DNA of 64,000 nucleotides from Arthrobacter wenxiniae (GCF_013376105.1 NZ_JAAMFM010000015.1:1-64000); one strand, 5' to 3'; positions 17,466-26,422 are shown, counted from the stretch's first letter. Numbers and translations: made by a program. The notes: generated from the sequence alone by a model not told the origin.

Positions 17466-18302
17466 GTGATTGAAGAACGACGCCGGGAGCTGGGACAGTT
17501 CCTGCGCGACCGCCGCGCCAACCTGGTCCGTGCCGAACTGGGCCTGCCCCCCATCGGGCGCAGCCGCACGCTGGGACTGCGCCGCGAAGAGATTGCCGCC
17601 TTCGCCGCCGTCAGCGTCACCTGGTACACGTGGCTGGAACAGGGCCGGGACATCAACGCCTCGCGCCAGGTGCTCGAATCGGTTGCGCGGGTGCTCCGCC
17701 TGACCTCCGCCGAGCAGCAGTACCTGCTGGCCATGGGCGGCTATGCCGCCATCCCCTCCGAGGAGGTGGCGGCGATCGAGGCCGCGCCGCCGCACCTCCA
17801 GGCGTTGCTGGACGCGCTGGACTTTCCGGCGTTTGCCGTGGCCCCGGACTGGGGGATTGCCGGCTGGAACGCCGCGTATGCGCTGCTGTATTCGCGCATT
17901 GCCGGGGTGGGCGCTGCCGAGCGGAACCTGCTGTGGCTGATTTTCACCGACCCGCAGCTGCGGCGGATGCTGCCGGACTGGGAGGAGACCTCGCGGCATT
18001 TCGTCGCAGAGTTCCGTGCGGAGGCGGGGCCCCGGCTGGGTTCGACGGCCCACGCGTCCCTGGTGGCCAGGCTCCAGGCGGCCAGCCCGGAGTTCGCGAG
18101 GATCTGGGCGGACAGGGGCGTCGAACGCTTTTCCTCGCGGCAGCGCGTGTTCCTCCACCCGGCGGTCGGGGAACTGGTGTTTGACCAGCACCGGCTGGTC
18201 CCCTCGGACGCGCCCGAGCTGCACTTTGTGCTTTACGTTCCGACGCCCGGCACGCCCACCCGGCAGCGGCTGGCGGGTCTTTCGCGCACGCAAACCCGTT
18301 GA
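17466..18302 (+). CDS. helix-turn-helix regulator with MmyB-like ligand-binding domain
   Basis: A 278-residue regulator. Residues 1-80 form an XRE-type helix-turn-helix: [19 protein letters not shown], then [47 protein letters not shown]. From about 95 on comes the MmyB-like (MLTR) ligand-binding domain with [37 protein letters not shown] and a final [18 protein letters not shown]. These regulators are common in Actinobacteria and mostly sit divergent to a gene they control, often an SDR; here the divergent gene is ilvD. The inducer is unknown. GTG start chosen for the -10 box at 17453. Confidence 0.88.
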   Translation: MIEERRRELGQFLRDRRANLVRAELGLPPIGRSRTLGLRREEIAAFAAVSVTWYTWLEQGRDINASRQVLESVARVLRLTSAEQQYLLAMGGYAAIPSEEVAAIEAAPPHLQALLDALDFPAFAVAPDWGIAGWNAAYALLYSRIAGVGAAERNLLWLIFTDPQLRRMLPDWEETSRHFVAEFRAEAGPRLGSTAHASLVARLQAASPEFARIWADRGVERFSSRQRVFLHPAVGELVFDQHRLVPSDAPELHFVLYVPTPGTPTRQRLAGLSRTQTR

Positions 18303-18308
18303 CGCGTT

Positions 18309-18353
18309 GGAGATGACGACGCCTCTTTGTTCCTCAGAGCCGTCGTCTTCTCC
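18309..18353. terminator. hairpin between convergent genes
   Basis: GGAGATGACGACG (18309-18321) pairs with CGTCGTCTTCTCC (18341-18353) with one mismatch around a 19-base loop. It lies between the regulator ending at 18302 and recR ending at 18383. There is no long T run, so efficiency is uncertain. Confidence 0.5.
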
Positions 18354-18382
18354 AGCGGGGCCGGCCGGGACGGCCACGCACC

Positions 18383-18982
18383 TTAGGTCAGTGCGTTGCG
18401 CCGGCCCTCGAAGGCCCGCCCCAGGGTGACCTCGTCGGCGTATTCAAGGTCGCCGCCCACGGGCAGGCCCGAGGCGAGCCGCGTCACGGCGATGCCGATC
18501 GTTTTCAGCATGCGCGACAGGTACGTGGCCGTCGCCTCTCCCTCCAGGTTGGGGTCGGTGGCGATGATGATTTCCTCGATCCGGCTGTCGTTGAGCCGGG
18601 TCAGCAGCTCTCGGATGCGCAGCTGGTCCGGGCCGATCCCGGCAATCGGATTGATGGAGCCGCCGAGCACATGGTAGCGGCCCCTGAACGCGCGGGTGCG
18701 TTCCACGGCCAGCACGTCCTTGGACTCCTCCACAACGCAGATGACAGTGGGGTCCCGGCGCTCGTCCCGGCAGATGGTGCAGGTTTCGGACTCGGTGACA
18801 TTGCCGCAGATGGTGCAGAACTTGACCCGTTCCTTCACCGTGACGATGGCACGGACCAGGCGCTGCATGTCCTCGGTGTCCGCCTCCAGGATGTGGAATG
18901 CCAGCCGCTGGGCGGACTTGGGGCCGATTCCCGGCAGGCGCCCCAGTTCGTCGATGAGCTCCTGGACTGCTCCCTCGTACAC
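18383..18982 (-). CDS. recR: recombination mediator protein RecR
   Basis: A 199-residue RecR, which with RecO loads RecA at gaps. All parts are present. The N-terminal helix-hairpin-helix contains [24 protein letters not shown]. The zinc finger is [16 protein letters not shown] (about 57-72), and the Toprim domain contains [14 protein letters not shown] and [18 protein letters not shown]. The start is GTG ([14 protein letters not shown]). It follows dnaX after 57 bases on the same strand. The ybaB/ebfC gene that commonly lies between dnaX and recR is not present here. Confidence 0.96.
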   Translation of the reverse strand: MYEGAVQELIDELGRLPGIGPKSAQRLAFHILEADTEDMQRLVRAIVTVKERVKFCTICGNVTESETCTICRDERRDPTVICVVEESKDVLAVERTRAFRGRYHVLGGSINPIAGIGPDQLRIRELLTRLNDSRIEEIIIATDPNLEGEATATYLSRMLKTIGIAVTRLASGLPVGGDLEYADEVTLGRAFEGRRNALT

Positions 18983-19039
18983 TTTTGACTCAATTCTTTT
19001 GGTTCCGGCGCTGGCGGGTGAAAGTGAAGGCCGTGCGGG

Positions 19040-22000
19040 TCAGTAGCTGCCGCCGTTGAGCGGTCTTTCCTCCACCAGCTGTCCGCCCAGAATACGCTCC
19101 ACGGCGGCCTGCCCGGCCACGCCCGACTCCTCGATGGTGACGTCATCCTCGCTCGGGACGTCCTCCTCATACGGTGTGCCCGCCGGCCGCGCCTGCACAC
19201 GGGTGCGGCCGGCCTGCGCCTCGGGGCTGTTGGCCAGCCGCTGGTACCTGCTCAGCTTTTCCCCATCGGACTGTGCGTCCGGGGACGTGTACGACGCCGT
19301 TTCCCCCGACACGTTCTGCCCGCCTGCCTGCTCCGAATCGGCTTGGCCTGCTGCGGCGGACGGTGCGGGGGAGGGGGCTGCCACCGCATTACGGGCCCCC
19401 GGCTGGCCGGGCGCCGCCTGCGTTGTTGCCGGGGATGGGCCGCCCGAGACGGGAGCGGCGGACGCGGCACCGGTTGGCGCAGCACCCGTTGACGGGGAGG
19501 CCGCGGGCTGGGCCCATTCGGGGGCGTTGGCGGGGGCGCCCCAGCCGGGGTCGGCCACGTGGTTCCGCGACGGGCCGCCCAGGGAGACGCCCCAGTCCTG
19601 CGGCGCTTCCTGCGGGCTGACCAATCCGGCAGCCCCTGCCTGTGCCGCCAGCAATTGGCTGCGCCGGGGTGCCGCCGGCTCCCTGGGAGCTCGCGCGGGT
19701 GTCTCCGCCGGGTTGTCCGCGGGCAGGTCCCAGCCCGTGGTCCACGCCGAAATGGGGGAGACCTTCGGCCGGTACGGCACCGTTGGCTGCGCGGCCGGTT
19801 CGGCCTCCGGCGGAGCCTGCCCGCCGGAGCGCGGGTCCGGAGTGTGCCCAGGCGAGCTGGTGGGTTGCTGCCCCCCGGCCGCCGGCGCGGGATGGGAGGG
19901 AGCCGACTTGGCAGCCGCGGCATGGGCGGGCTGGGGTGCTCCCGGCACGGGCGGGGCATCGCGGAATTGCTGGGTTGCGGGCTCGGCCCAGTCGTCAAAG
20001 GGCGGTTCGTCCGCCCAGCTGGGTTCCTCGGGGATGGGTCCGTCCCAGTCCGAGACCTGAACTCCGGGGCCCGCCCCGGCCGCCGGCTGCCCGTTCCCGG
20101 CCATCGGGTCTGGCATTGCCGAGGATGGTGCGGCCGGGGCCGGGGCTGGTGCTGCCGGGGCTGGTGCTGCCGGGGCTGGTGCTGCCGGGGACGGCGGCAC
20201 GGGGGCCGGTGCTGGCGGGGACACCGCCGCGGGAGACGGGTGTGACTGGGTGGTCGGGGCCGGCGGGCGGTTCTGGACCGAAGGCGGTTGCGGCGCCGCA
20301 GCGGGTGGCTGGTCGGCGCTGGCGGGCGCATTGCCGGCACGGGGACCGCCGGCAATGCCGGCCGTCCCCGGGTCAGCCGGTCCTTTTGGGTTTGGCTCAG
20401 CGCTCGATCCCGGGTCCGGAGCATCGCCCGTGATGGGGTCAAGCTGGCAGGTGATCCCCAGCGTGGTGTGGATGGCCTGGCGGAGGTTGTCGGCGTGGCC
20501 GCTGTTGCCAAAGGTTTGGATCAGCGCCGTGGTGGGGAGTGCCACCCGGAGCGTTTCGCCGTCGAAGGCGCGGGGAACCACATTTTGGTTCACGATGGCC
20601 CACGACGCCTTGCGGATGTTGCTGAGGTTGGACAGGATTTCCGGCCACGCGCGGCGTATGACCTCGATCCCCGTGCCGCCGCCGGAAGCCTGCGGCGTCG
20701 GTCCCTGTTGCGCGGCCGGCGCGGGAGCCTGCCCCTGAACCCGGGCTGCCGCCCGCTCCGGCGCCGGCGCCGTTTCGTGCTGCGCAGCCGGGGCAGCCGC
20801 CTGCTGCCCTGCGGGGGCCGTAGGAGCGGCGTCGAGGTCGTCCCAGGTGGGCGCCCGGCCGGGGGCCCGGACCACAGGCACTTGTGTCGACACGGGTGCG
20901 GGCGCGGTCGGAGCTGGCGCCTGCGAGGCGGCGGCCGCCGGGGCCGCCTGCCTCGGGGACCCGGCCGCCGGGGCGGTGGCATCCGGCGCGCCGTCTTGGT
21001 GGCGGCGGGCCATCTGCGCGCCGGCTTCCGCCTTGGCCTTGGCAAGTTGGGCGCGCACGGCAGCCAGCCCGCCGCCCGGGGCGGCGGGGGCGGCGTCGGC
21101 AAGGGACGGCGTCGTACTTTGGACGGGTGCGGCCGCCGGTGCCGGGGAAGGCGCCGCAGCGGCGAACTCCGCGCCCGCCGGGGCCCCACCGTAGTTGAGG
21201 CGGCGTTCCATGGCGTCGAGGCGTGCGGCCATGCCGCGGGTGGAGGAATCCGCCCCGGGCAGCAGGAGGCGGGCGCCGAGCAGTTCCAGGTGCAGGCGCG
21301 GCGAGGTGGCGCCCGTCATCTCGTTGAAGGCCGTGTTGGTGACGTCGGCGGCCCTCGAGAGCTCGGAGGCACCAAGCTGGGCGGCCTGTGTCTGCATGCG
21401 GGCAATGAGCTCGTCCGGGGTGCCGCGCAGGATGGCGTGGGCGCTTTCCGGCATGGCCTGGACAATGATGAGGTCGCGGAAGCGCTCCAGCAGGTCCTCG
21501 ACAAAGCGGCGGGGATCGTGCCCGGTCTGGATGACCCGGTCCACGGACTTGAACACGGTGGCGGCGTCGTTGGCGGCCAGGGCCTCCACTACGTCATCCA
21601 ACAGGGACGCGTGTGTGTAGCCCAGCAGGTCAACGGCCAGCTCGTAGTCCAGCCCGGCTGTGCCGGCGCCGGCCATGAGCTGGTCAAGCACGGACAGCGA
21701 GTCCCGGACGGAACCGCCGCCGGCGCGGATCACCAGCGAAAGCACCCCGGGCGCCACAGGCACGTCTTCTTGTTCGCACAGGCGTGCCAAATACGCCATG
21801 AGCGGCTCCGGCGGGACCAGGCGGAACGGGTAGTGGTGGGTGCGCGAGCGGATGGTGCCGATGACCTTGTCCGGCTCCGTGGTGGCGAAGATGAACTTGA
21901 TGTGCTCCGGCGGCTCTTCGACAATCTTTAGCAGGGCGTTGAACCCTGCCGAGGTGACCATGTGGGCCTCGTCGATGATGAAGATCTTGTAGCGGTCCCG

Positions 22001-22357
22001 GATGGGCGCGAAGGTGGCGCGCTCACGCAGGTCGCGGGCGTCGTCCACACCGCCGTGGCTGGCCGCGTCAATTTCAATCACGTCGAGGGAGCCGGCACCC
22101 CCGCGCGCCAGCTCGATGCAGCTGTCGCACTCGCCGCAGGGGTGTGAGGTGGGGCCTTGGGCGCAGTTCAGGCAGCGTGCCAGGATTCGCGCGGAAGTGG
22201 TCTTTCCGCAGCCTCGGGGGCCGGAGAACAGGTAGGCATGGTTGACCCTGTCCTTTTCCAGCGCGGCCATGAGGGGAGCCGTCACATGCTCCTGGCCGAT
22301 CACGTCCGCAAAGGAATCGGGACGGTACCGGCGGTACAGGGCTGTTGGTGCGCTCAC
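19040..22357 (-). CDS. dnaX: DNA polymerase III subunit gamma/tau
   Basis: A 1105-residue clamp-loader subunit. The AAA+ core occupies about residues 1-380. GPRGCGKT is the Walker A (about 46-53), a zinc module RCLNC...HPCGECDSC lies at 61-80, and IIDEAHM is the Walker B. FATTEPDKVIGTIRSR is sensor 1. The remainder is a very long Pro/Ala-rich low-complexity tail with a folded island near 605-675 (IEVIRRAWPEILSNL...IVNQNVVPRAFDGETLRVALP), which resembles the tau domain. The tail makes it far longer than the roughly 640 residues of E. coli tau. GTG at 22357 (VSAPTALYRRYRPDSF) is the standard start; the frame is open further upstream. Confidence 0.95.
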   Translation of the reverse strand: MSAPTALYRRYRPDSFADVIGQEHVTAPLMAALEKDRVNHAYLFSGPRGCGKTTSARILARCLNCAQGPTSHPCGECDSCIELARGGAGSLDVIEIDAASHGGVDDARDLRERATFAPIRDRYKIFIIDEAHMVTSAGFNALLKIVEEPPEHIKFIFATTEPDKVIGTIRSRTHHYPFRLVPPEPLMAYLARLCEQEDVPVAPGVLSLVIRAGGGSVRDSLSVLDQLMAGAGTAGLDYELAVDLLGYTHASLLDDVVEALAANDAATVFKSVDRVIQTGHDPRRFVEDLLERFRDLIIVQAMPESAHAILRGTPDELIARMQTQAAQLGASELSRAADVTNTAFNEMTGATSPRLHLELLGARLLLPGADSSTRGMAARLDAMERRLNYGGAPAGAEFAAAAPSPAPAAAPVQSTTPSLADAAPAAPGGGLAAVRAQLAKAKAEAGAQMARRHQDGAPDATAPAAGSPRQAAPAAAASQAPAPTAPAPVSTQVPVVRAPGRAPTWDDLDAAPTAPAGQQAAAPAAQHETAPAPERAAARVQGQAPAPAAQQGPTPQASGGGTGIEVIRRAWPEILSNLSNIRKASWAIVNQNVVPRAFDGETLRVALPTTALIQTFGNSGHADNLRQAIHTTLGITCQLDPITGDAPDPGSSAEPNPKGPADPGTAGIAGGPRAGNAPASADQPPAAAPQPPSVQNRPPAPTTQSHPSPAAVSPPAPAPVPPSPAAPAPAAPAPAAPAPAPAAPSSAMPDPMAGNGQPAAGAGPGVQVSDWDGPIPEEPSWADEPPFDDWAEPATQQFRDAPPVPGAPQPAHAAAAKSAPSHPAPAAGGQQPTSSPGHTPDPRSGGQAPPEAEPAAQPTVPYRPKVSPISAWTTGWDLPADNPAETPARAPREPAAPRRSQLLAAQAGAAGLVSPQEAPQDWGVSLGGPSRNHVADPGWGAPANAPEWAQPAASPSTGAAPTGAASAAPVSGGPSPATTQAAPGQPGARNAVAAPSPAPSAAAGQADSEQAGGQNVSGETASYTSPDAQSDGEKLSRYQRLANSPEAQAGRTRVQARPAGTPYEEDVPSEDDVTIEESGVAGQAAVERILGGQLVEERPLNGGSY
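20146..20190 (-). repeat. 15-bp tandem repeat inside dnaX
   Basis: Three exact copies of CTGGTGCTGCCGGGG lie in the low-complexity tail of dnaX and encode a repeating Ala-Pro-Ala-Ala-Pro pattern on the minus strand. Each unit is five codons, so changes in copy number keep the frame. Confidence 0.8.
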
Positions 22358-22446
22358 AGTTAAAACCCTATCCAATCTGCCTGACAAATGGCCGGTCGCC
22401 AGCAGATTCCTACGCGTTGCTGGGGATAAGTCCGGGAGAAAATAAA

Positions 22447-22533
22447 GACCCCCCATGCACCCGCCAGAGCCCGCATACCCTTGCTACCTTCCGGTCCTGG
22501 GGGAGTTCACAGGGTGACGCCACATGAGGGGCC
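22447..22533 (-). ncRNA. ffs: signal recognition particle RNA, small (4.5S) type
   Basis: The minus strand carries the SRP core CCAGGACCGGAAGGTAGCAA, including the asymmetric loop and GGAA tetraloop that bind Ffh. The ends pair over about 12 positions (GGCCCCTCATGT with the 3' CATGGGGGGTC), giving an 87-nucleotide hairpin, followed by a T-rich TTTATTTT. A -10-like TAAGCT lies at 22546-22541. It is transcribed in the same direction as dnaX, the conserved bacterial ffs-dnaX order. Confidence 0.92.
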
Positions 22534-22721
22534 GGGAATCAGCTTACCCGACGGAACGGGGACGGGCGAATCCACGATAGGCGCCGCTGGGGCCGTGCGG
22601 CCATACCAATTTGGAGGCCGGGGTGGTACGTTCGCCACAGGGGCGCTCCTGCATTTGGCCGCGATTAAGCCCCGGGCCGCCACGCCCCGCTGCCCGAGGC
22701 CCTGAGGAGATGACGGTAGTC

Positions 22722-22934
22722 ATGATCTACGGAATTTTGCAATGGATATTCCTGGCGCTGGCGTTCATTTGCGGCATTTCCGCCGTGTTGCGCATCGAGT
22801 CCTTCTCCACCAACAGTACCCAGCGGGTGCACCACCACGCCGACCAGCAGGTGCTGCTGGGGATCATGACTGTCGTCTTTGCCGTGGCAGGATTTGTCGT
22901 CGCCGCGCTGGCGGTACGGCAAGGACTCAGATAG
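22722..22934 (+). CDS. small membrane protein with two transmembrane segments
   Basis: A 70-residue protein: residues about 2-20 (IYGILQWIFLALAFICGISAV) and about 43-65 (LLGIMTVVFAVAGFVVAALAV) are hydrophobic, joined by a polar loop with a His-rich HHHADQQ. GAGGAG at 22704-22709 may be the ribosome site; an ATG at 22710 is an alternative start four residues earlier. No family recognised. It is divergent from the ffs-dnaX-recR block. Confidence 0.65.
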   Translation: MIYGILQWIFLALAFICGISAVLRIESFSTNSTQRVHHHADQQVLLGIMTVVFAVAGFVVAALAVRQGLR

Positions 22935-23051
22935 GGACCCAAGCGGGGCCGCGCCGGCCCTGTGCCTGGCCCCACAACGGGGCGCCGCGCCCGGGCAGCC
23001 TGTTGAACTGAGACGGCAATGTTTCAAATTCTGAAATATATGGCCACAAAA

Positions 23052-23069
23052 TGTCACACAGGCGTGACA
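23052..23069. promoter_or_regulatory. inverted repeat TGTCAC-N6-GTGACA
   Basis: Perfect six-base arms with a six-base centre (ACAGGC), spanning 18 bases, directly upstream of the structured region proposed as a small RNA. The size and spacing suit a dimeric helix-turn-helix protein such as a CRP/FNR relative, though the half-site is not the usual TGTGA. Confidence 0.45.
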
Positions 23070-23087
23070 ATGTTGTAAAGTTGCGAA

Positions 23088-23237
23088 TGCACACCACCCG
23101 CGGAGGGAGCACCGCGGAGGAGTGCAGGGACTGGCACCTAGCGCGTCCGTCCCCTGCAAGAAGGTCTGCCTTCCGATGGACCGCATAAGAAATGGGGGCA
23201 GTGGGGCTTGAACGGGGCCCCACTACCCCTCTTTCTT
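23088..23237 (+). ncRNA. candidate structured small RNA ending in an intrinsic terminator
   Basis: This gene-free stretch has several nested stems. TGCAGGGAC pairs with GTCCCCTGCA (one bulge), and GAAGG/CCTTC forms a small hairpin. A final terminator GTGGGGC (23201-23207)/GCCCCAC (23217-23223) is extended by GGGG/CCCC and followed by TCTTTCTT. TAAAGT at 23076-23081 could be the -10 box. There is no start codon followed by a plausible frame. It does not match tmRNA, RNase P or 6C RNA as I know them; a 6S-like RNA or a lineage-specific regulator is possible. The strand is fixed by the terminator's T run. Confidence 0.5.
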
Positions 23238-23323
23238 GACCGGTGACTGCGAGGCCGGGCCGGATTCGTGACTTGGGCACTTCGTCAGGTACTCTTGAAC
23301 CTGCCGTGTTCGCCACGGCAGCT

Positions 23324-23408
23324 GGAGGATTCGCCTAGCGGCCTATGGCGCACGCCTGGAACGCGTGTTGGGTTAACGCCCTCGGGGGTTCAAATCCCCC
23401 ATCCTCCG
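23324..23408 (+). tRNA. tRNA-Ser (anticodon GGA)
   Basis: An 85-base class II tRNA. The acceptor GGAGGAT pairs with ATCCTCC, the anticodon loop CTGGAAC sits between CACGC and GCGTG giving anticodon GGA, and a long variable arm follows. The T arm is GGGGG-TTCAAAT-CCCCC. The discriminator is G and CCA is not encoded. A CTGCCGTG/CACGGCAG hairpin precedes it at 23301-23321. Confidence 0.96.
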
Positions 23409-23413
23409 CACCT

Positions 23414-23460
23414 AAAAGTAGTCCCGGACCTGCCTTGGCAGGCTCCGGGACTACTTTTTT
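23414..23460 (+). terminator. intrinsic terminator after tRNA-Ser
   Basis: AAAAGTAGTCCCGGA (23414-23428) pairs perfectly with TCCGGGACTACTTTT (23444-23458), with an inner TGCC/GGCA stem and a run of six Ts. A textbook rho-independent terminator. Confidence 0.93.
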
Positions 23461-23522
23461 GCCCTGTGTCCCGGGCCGCACCCCGGCGTGGCGGGGATCT
23501 TCCCGCGTGGCATCATGAAGCC

Positions 23523-24611
23523 ATGGATCAGCTCAACTTTGCCGCCCCCGGGTTCCCCTCCACGCCGTTCCTGTGCGTCGACGCCGCCACGATGGACCGG
23601 AACCTCGCCGCAATGGCGGACCGGGCCGCCATGGCCGGCCTCTCCCTGCGCCCCCACGCCAAGACCCACAAGGTGCCGGAGATCGCCGGCCGCCAGCTGG
23701 CGCTGGGCGCCGTCGGCCTCACTGTTGCAACCCTGGGCGAGGCAGAGGTGTTCGCCGACGCCGGCTGCACGGACTTGTTCCTGGCCTACCCCCTGTGGGT
23801 GACCCCGGCGCGGGCGGCACGGGTTGGCGCGCTGGCCTCCCGTGCGGCACTGCGGATCGGCCTCGACTCTGCGGACGCCGCCCGTGAGCTGGGCCGGGCC
23901 GTGGCAGGCGGCGACGTGCAGGTCGTGGTGGAAATTGACAGCGGCCACCACCGCAGCGGATGCCGCCCGGAAGAGGCGGACGCCGTGGCTCAGGCGGCCC
24001 TGGACAACGGGCTCGCCGTGGCGGGCGTCTTCACGTTCCCCGGCCACGGCTACGGGCCGGGGAAGCGCCGGGCGGCCGCCGGGCAGGAGGCAGCGGCGCT
24101 TTCGGCGGCGGTGGCGTCCCTGGCGGCCGCCGGCATCGCCGCCGGCACTGTCAGCGGTGGGTCAACGCCCACCGCCGCGGAGGCGGACGCCGGCGTGCTC
24201 AATGAAATCCGCCCCGGCGTGTACGTGTTCAACGACGCGCAACAGGTGGAGCTGGGCACCTGCGGGTGGGACGACGTTGCGCTCACCGCCGTCGCCACCG
24301 TGGTCAGCAGCGCGGGCCGCAACGTGATCCTCGACGCGGGCAGCAAGGTCCTCGGCGCCGACCAGCCTGCATGGGCCACGGGAGGCGGGCGCATCCTGGG
24401 CATTCCCGAAGCCCGGATCACGGCCCTCTCCGAACACCATGCAACGGTGGCCATCCCGGAGCGGATGCCCCTGCCCCGGCGCGGTGACATCCTCCAGGTC
24501 GTGCCCAACCACGTCTGTGCCGCGGTCAACCTGGCCGACGAACTGGTGGTGGTCCGGGACGGCGCGCCTGCCGGCACCTGGGCCGTGGCTGCGCGCGGTC
24601 TGAACAGCTGA
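23523..24611 (+). CDS. alanine racemase-fold amino acid deaminase/aldolase (D-threonine aldolase family)
   Basis: A 362-residue fold-type III PLP enzyme. The cofactor Lys is in SLRPHAKTHKVPEIA near residue 44. VVVEIDSGHHRSGC and VSGGSTPTA are the barrel signatures, and the C-terminal LQVVPNHVCAAVNLADELVVV holds the conserved His and Cys that bind a divalent metal in D-threonine aldolase and D-serine dehydratase. Likely substrates are D-3-hydroxy-amino acids. The exact substrate cannot be read from sequence. The gene begins shortly after the tRNA terminator and stands alone. Confidence 0.85.
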   Translation: MDQLNFAAPGFPSTPFLCVDAATMDRNLAAMADRAAMAGLSLRPHAKTHKVPEIAGRQLALGAVGLTVATLGEAEVFADAGCTDLFLAYPLWVTPARAARVGALASRAALRIGLDSADAARELGRAVAGGDVQVVVEIDSGHHRSGCRPEEADAVAQAALDNGLAVAGVFTFPGHGYGPGKRRAAAGQEAAALSAAVASLAAAGIAAGTVSGGSTPTAAEADAGVLNEIRPGVYVFNDAQQVELGTCGWDDVALTAVATVVSSAGRNVILDAGSKVLGADQPAWATGGGRILGIPEARITALSEHHATVAIPERMPLPRRGDILQVVPNHVCAAVNLADELVVVRDGAPAGTWAVAARGLNS

Positions 24612-24635
24612 GCCGCCGTGTAATAGACTGAAAAT

Positions 24636-25118
24636 GTGACTACCCCAACCTTGCAGAGCATTCCCCTGACCCTCAACGACGGCAGCGAAAGCAGCCTTGG
24701 CGCGCTGGGCGGCAAGGCCGTCCTGGTGGTCAACGTTGCCTCACAGTGCGGGTTCACGCCCCAATATGACGCGCTCGAGGCCCTCTACGAGAGGTTCCAC
24801 GCGCGCGGCCTGGAAATCCTTGGCGTGCCCTGCAACCAGTTTGGCGGGCAGGAGCCCGGCACGGACGGGGAGATCGCCGATTTCTGCCGCAAGAACTTCG
24901 GCGTGACGTTCACACTGGCAGCCAAGGCCGACGTCAACGGCCCCGACGCGCACCCCCTCTACGCCGCATTGACGAACGACGGCGCCGAGCCCGTCAAGTG
25001 GAACTTTGAGAAGTTCCTGCTCAACCACGACGGCGAGGTGCTGGTCCGCTTTGGCTCTGCGGTCACGCCGGACGCACCCGAGCTGGTGGCGGCCGTGGAC
25101 GCGGCCCTCGCCGCCTAG
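24636..25118 (+). CDS. glutathione peroxidase family thiol peroxidase
   Basis: A 160-residue GPx-fold protein with VLVVNVASQCGFTPQYDALEAL (catalytic Cys in place of selenocysteine), LGVPCNQFGGQEPG with the Gln, and KWNFEKFLLNHDGEVLVRF with the Trp of the tetrad. In bacteria such enzymes usually use thioredoxin or mycothiol-linked donors and detoxify peroxides. The GTG start lies six bases after the -10-like TAGACT (24624-24629), so the mRNA is probably leaderless. Its stop overlaps the convergent HAD gene by four bases. Confidence 0.93.
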   Translation: MTTPTLQSIPLTLNDGSESSLGALGGKAVLVVNVASQCGFTPQYDALEALYERFHARGLEILGVPCNQFGGQEPGTDGEIADFCRKNFGVTFTLAAKADVNGPDAHPLYAALTNDGAEPVKWNFEKFLLNHDGEVLVRFGSAVTPDAPELVAAVDAALAA

Positions 25119-26002
25119 CTTGTCACGGCGTCAAGCCAGGCCTTGAGGAAGGCGGCGCCCGCGTCATCGTGGATGACGTCCCTGTCCAGGCCCAGGTCCA
25201 CCGAGGTGAGGACGGGGTATGGCTTCGGGGGAACGCCGTCGTCCGGGCGCACATCCACATGCTTGACCCGGTGGTCCTGGTGGTGCAGCCAGTCGGCCAT
25301 GGCGTAGTCGGTCCGGGAGTCCCCCATGGTCCGCCACGCCTCCGGGACAATCCCCTGCGCGGCCAGCAGCTCCACGGCCCGGCTGGCGCCGAGGTCCTTG
25401 CCAAGGCGGACGGACTCGATGTCGGTGGAAATGATGGTGGGGTCCACCCGGTAGTCAACACGTCCCGAGGCGGCCGGGGCCCTGTGGTCGAGCCGGACCG
25501 CGCCGAGGTCGTGGCGGGCCAGCAGCTCGAGGACCTCGGCGTCGAAGCGGTCCTGCTGGGCCAGGTAGTCGGCGTTGTCGACCGTGACCTGCTGCTCCAC
25601 GGACACCATGGCCCGCTTCGTCCCGTCGAAAAACATGAGCTCGGCATACCGCGCGGCCACCAGGGTGCGGATGTCCTCCCCGAACGCCTCCGGCATGGCC
25701 AGCCCGCGGTCCAGGTGGACGGTGCCCGGGCCGTTGGCCGTGAAGCTGAACCAGGTGGCGCCCTTTTCGCAGATGGCGTGCACCACGGAACGGGCGGGCA
25801 GTCCGGCGTTGATCATGGGGCCCATGACCTGCTCGGCGATGAACGTGTCGGAGCGGCCGGTGTTGAAGACCACGGGGATCCCCTCGGCCACCAGGGCGAT
25901 CAGGCTCGTGATGATCCCGGCGGACACGGTGCGGGTCACGGGGCTGGCAATGGGGCCGTCCACGTCCAACAACAGGGCCAGCGGCGGGGCTTCTCTCGTC
26001 AT
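25115..26002 (-). CDS. HAD-superfamily hydrolase
   Basis: A 295-residue phosphatase-like protein. The nucleophile motif is LLLDVDGPIASPV near the N terminus, FNTGRSD supplies motif II, and TMGDSRTDYAMADWL near residue 240 is motif IV of the Cof/sucrose-phosphatase type. A cap domain lies between. It probably dephosphorylates a small phosphorylated metabolite in the cytosol. The ATG at 26002 is used; the frame is open upstream but that part has no HAD features and overlaps the promoter of the divergent gene at 26123. Confidence 0.85.
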   Translation of the reverse strand: MTREAPPLALLLDVDGPIASPVTRTVSAGIITSLIALVAEGIPVVFNTGRSDTFIAEQVMGPMINAGLPARSVVHAICEKGATWFSFTANGPGTVHLDRGLAMPEAFGEDIRTLVAARYAELMFFDGTKRAMVSVEQQVTVDNADYLAQQDRFDAEVLELLARHDLGAVRLDHRAPAASGRVDYRVDPTIISTDIESVRLGKDLGASRAVELLAAQGIVPEAWRTMGDSRTDYAMADWLHHQDHRVKHVDVRPDDGVPPKPYPVLTSVDLGLDRDVIHDDAGAAFLKAWLDAVTS

Positions 26003-26122
26003 GGTCCCATGATCGCAGCCTTCGCCCCGTGCGCCGAACCCGACTGTAACCATTTGGCAACACACCCCCGGCTCGGATGGGCGGCAGTTCCCATGGGGAC
26101 ATCCAATCCATAGTCTGTAGAA

Positions 26123-26422
26123 GTGATCTTCAAAGCAGTGGGCGACCAGCGACCCTATCCGGACCATGGCTACGTCACGCCCAAGGACTGGGCGGCCGTG
26201 GCCCCGCGTCAGGTCCGCCTGGCCGACCTGGTGACCACCAAGGCCCAGCTGGACCTGGAGGCGCTGCTGGCCGAGGATTCGACCTTCTTCGGTGACCTCT
26301 TTCCACACGTGGTGCAGTGGCACGGCACGCTTTACCTTGAGGACGGGCTGCACAGGGCTGTGCGCACCGCCCTGCACCAGCGGACCATACTCCACGCCCG
26401 CGTGTTGGTGATCGATGATTGA
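26123..26422 (+). CDS. conserved actinobacterial protein (annotated VapB-like)
   Basis: A 99-residue soluble protein beginning MIFKAVGDQRPYPDHGYVTPKDWA and ending HRAVRTALHQRTILHARVLVIDD. Related genes in Micrococcales are often labelled VapB-family antitoxin, but no VapC PIN-domain toxin follows. It overlaps the LytR_C gene by eight bases, so a function tied to that envelope protein is more plausible. GTG start, six bases after the -10-like TAGTCT (26111-26116), indicates a leaderless mRNA. Confidence 0.78.
   Translation: MIFKAVGDQRPYPDHGYVTPKDWAAVAPRQVRLADLVTTKAQLDLEALLAEDSTFFGDLFPHVVQWHGTLYLEDGLHRAVRTALHQRTILHARVLVIDD

Noticed and set aside
17388-18377. upstream extension of the ilvD frame by about 330 codons
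   Set aside because: The extension is the reverse complement of a real regulator gene, and IlvD has its normal N terminus at 17387.
23324-23408. tRNA-Ser as attachment site of an integrated element
   Set aside because: No integrase and no duplicated tRNA 3' end were seen nearby; the flanking genes look chromosomal.
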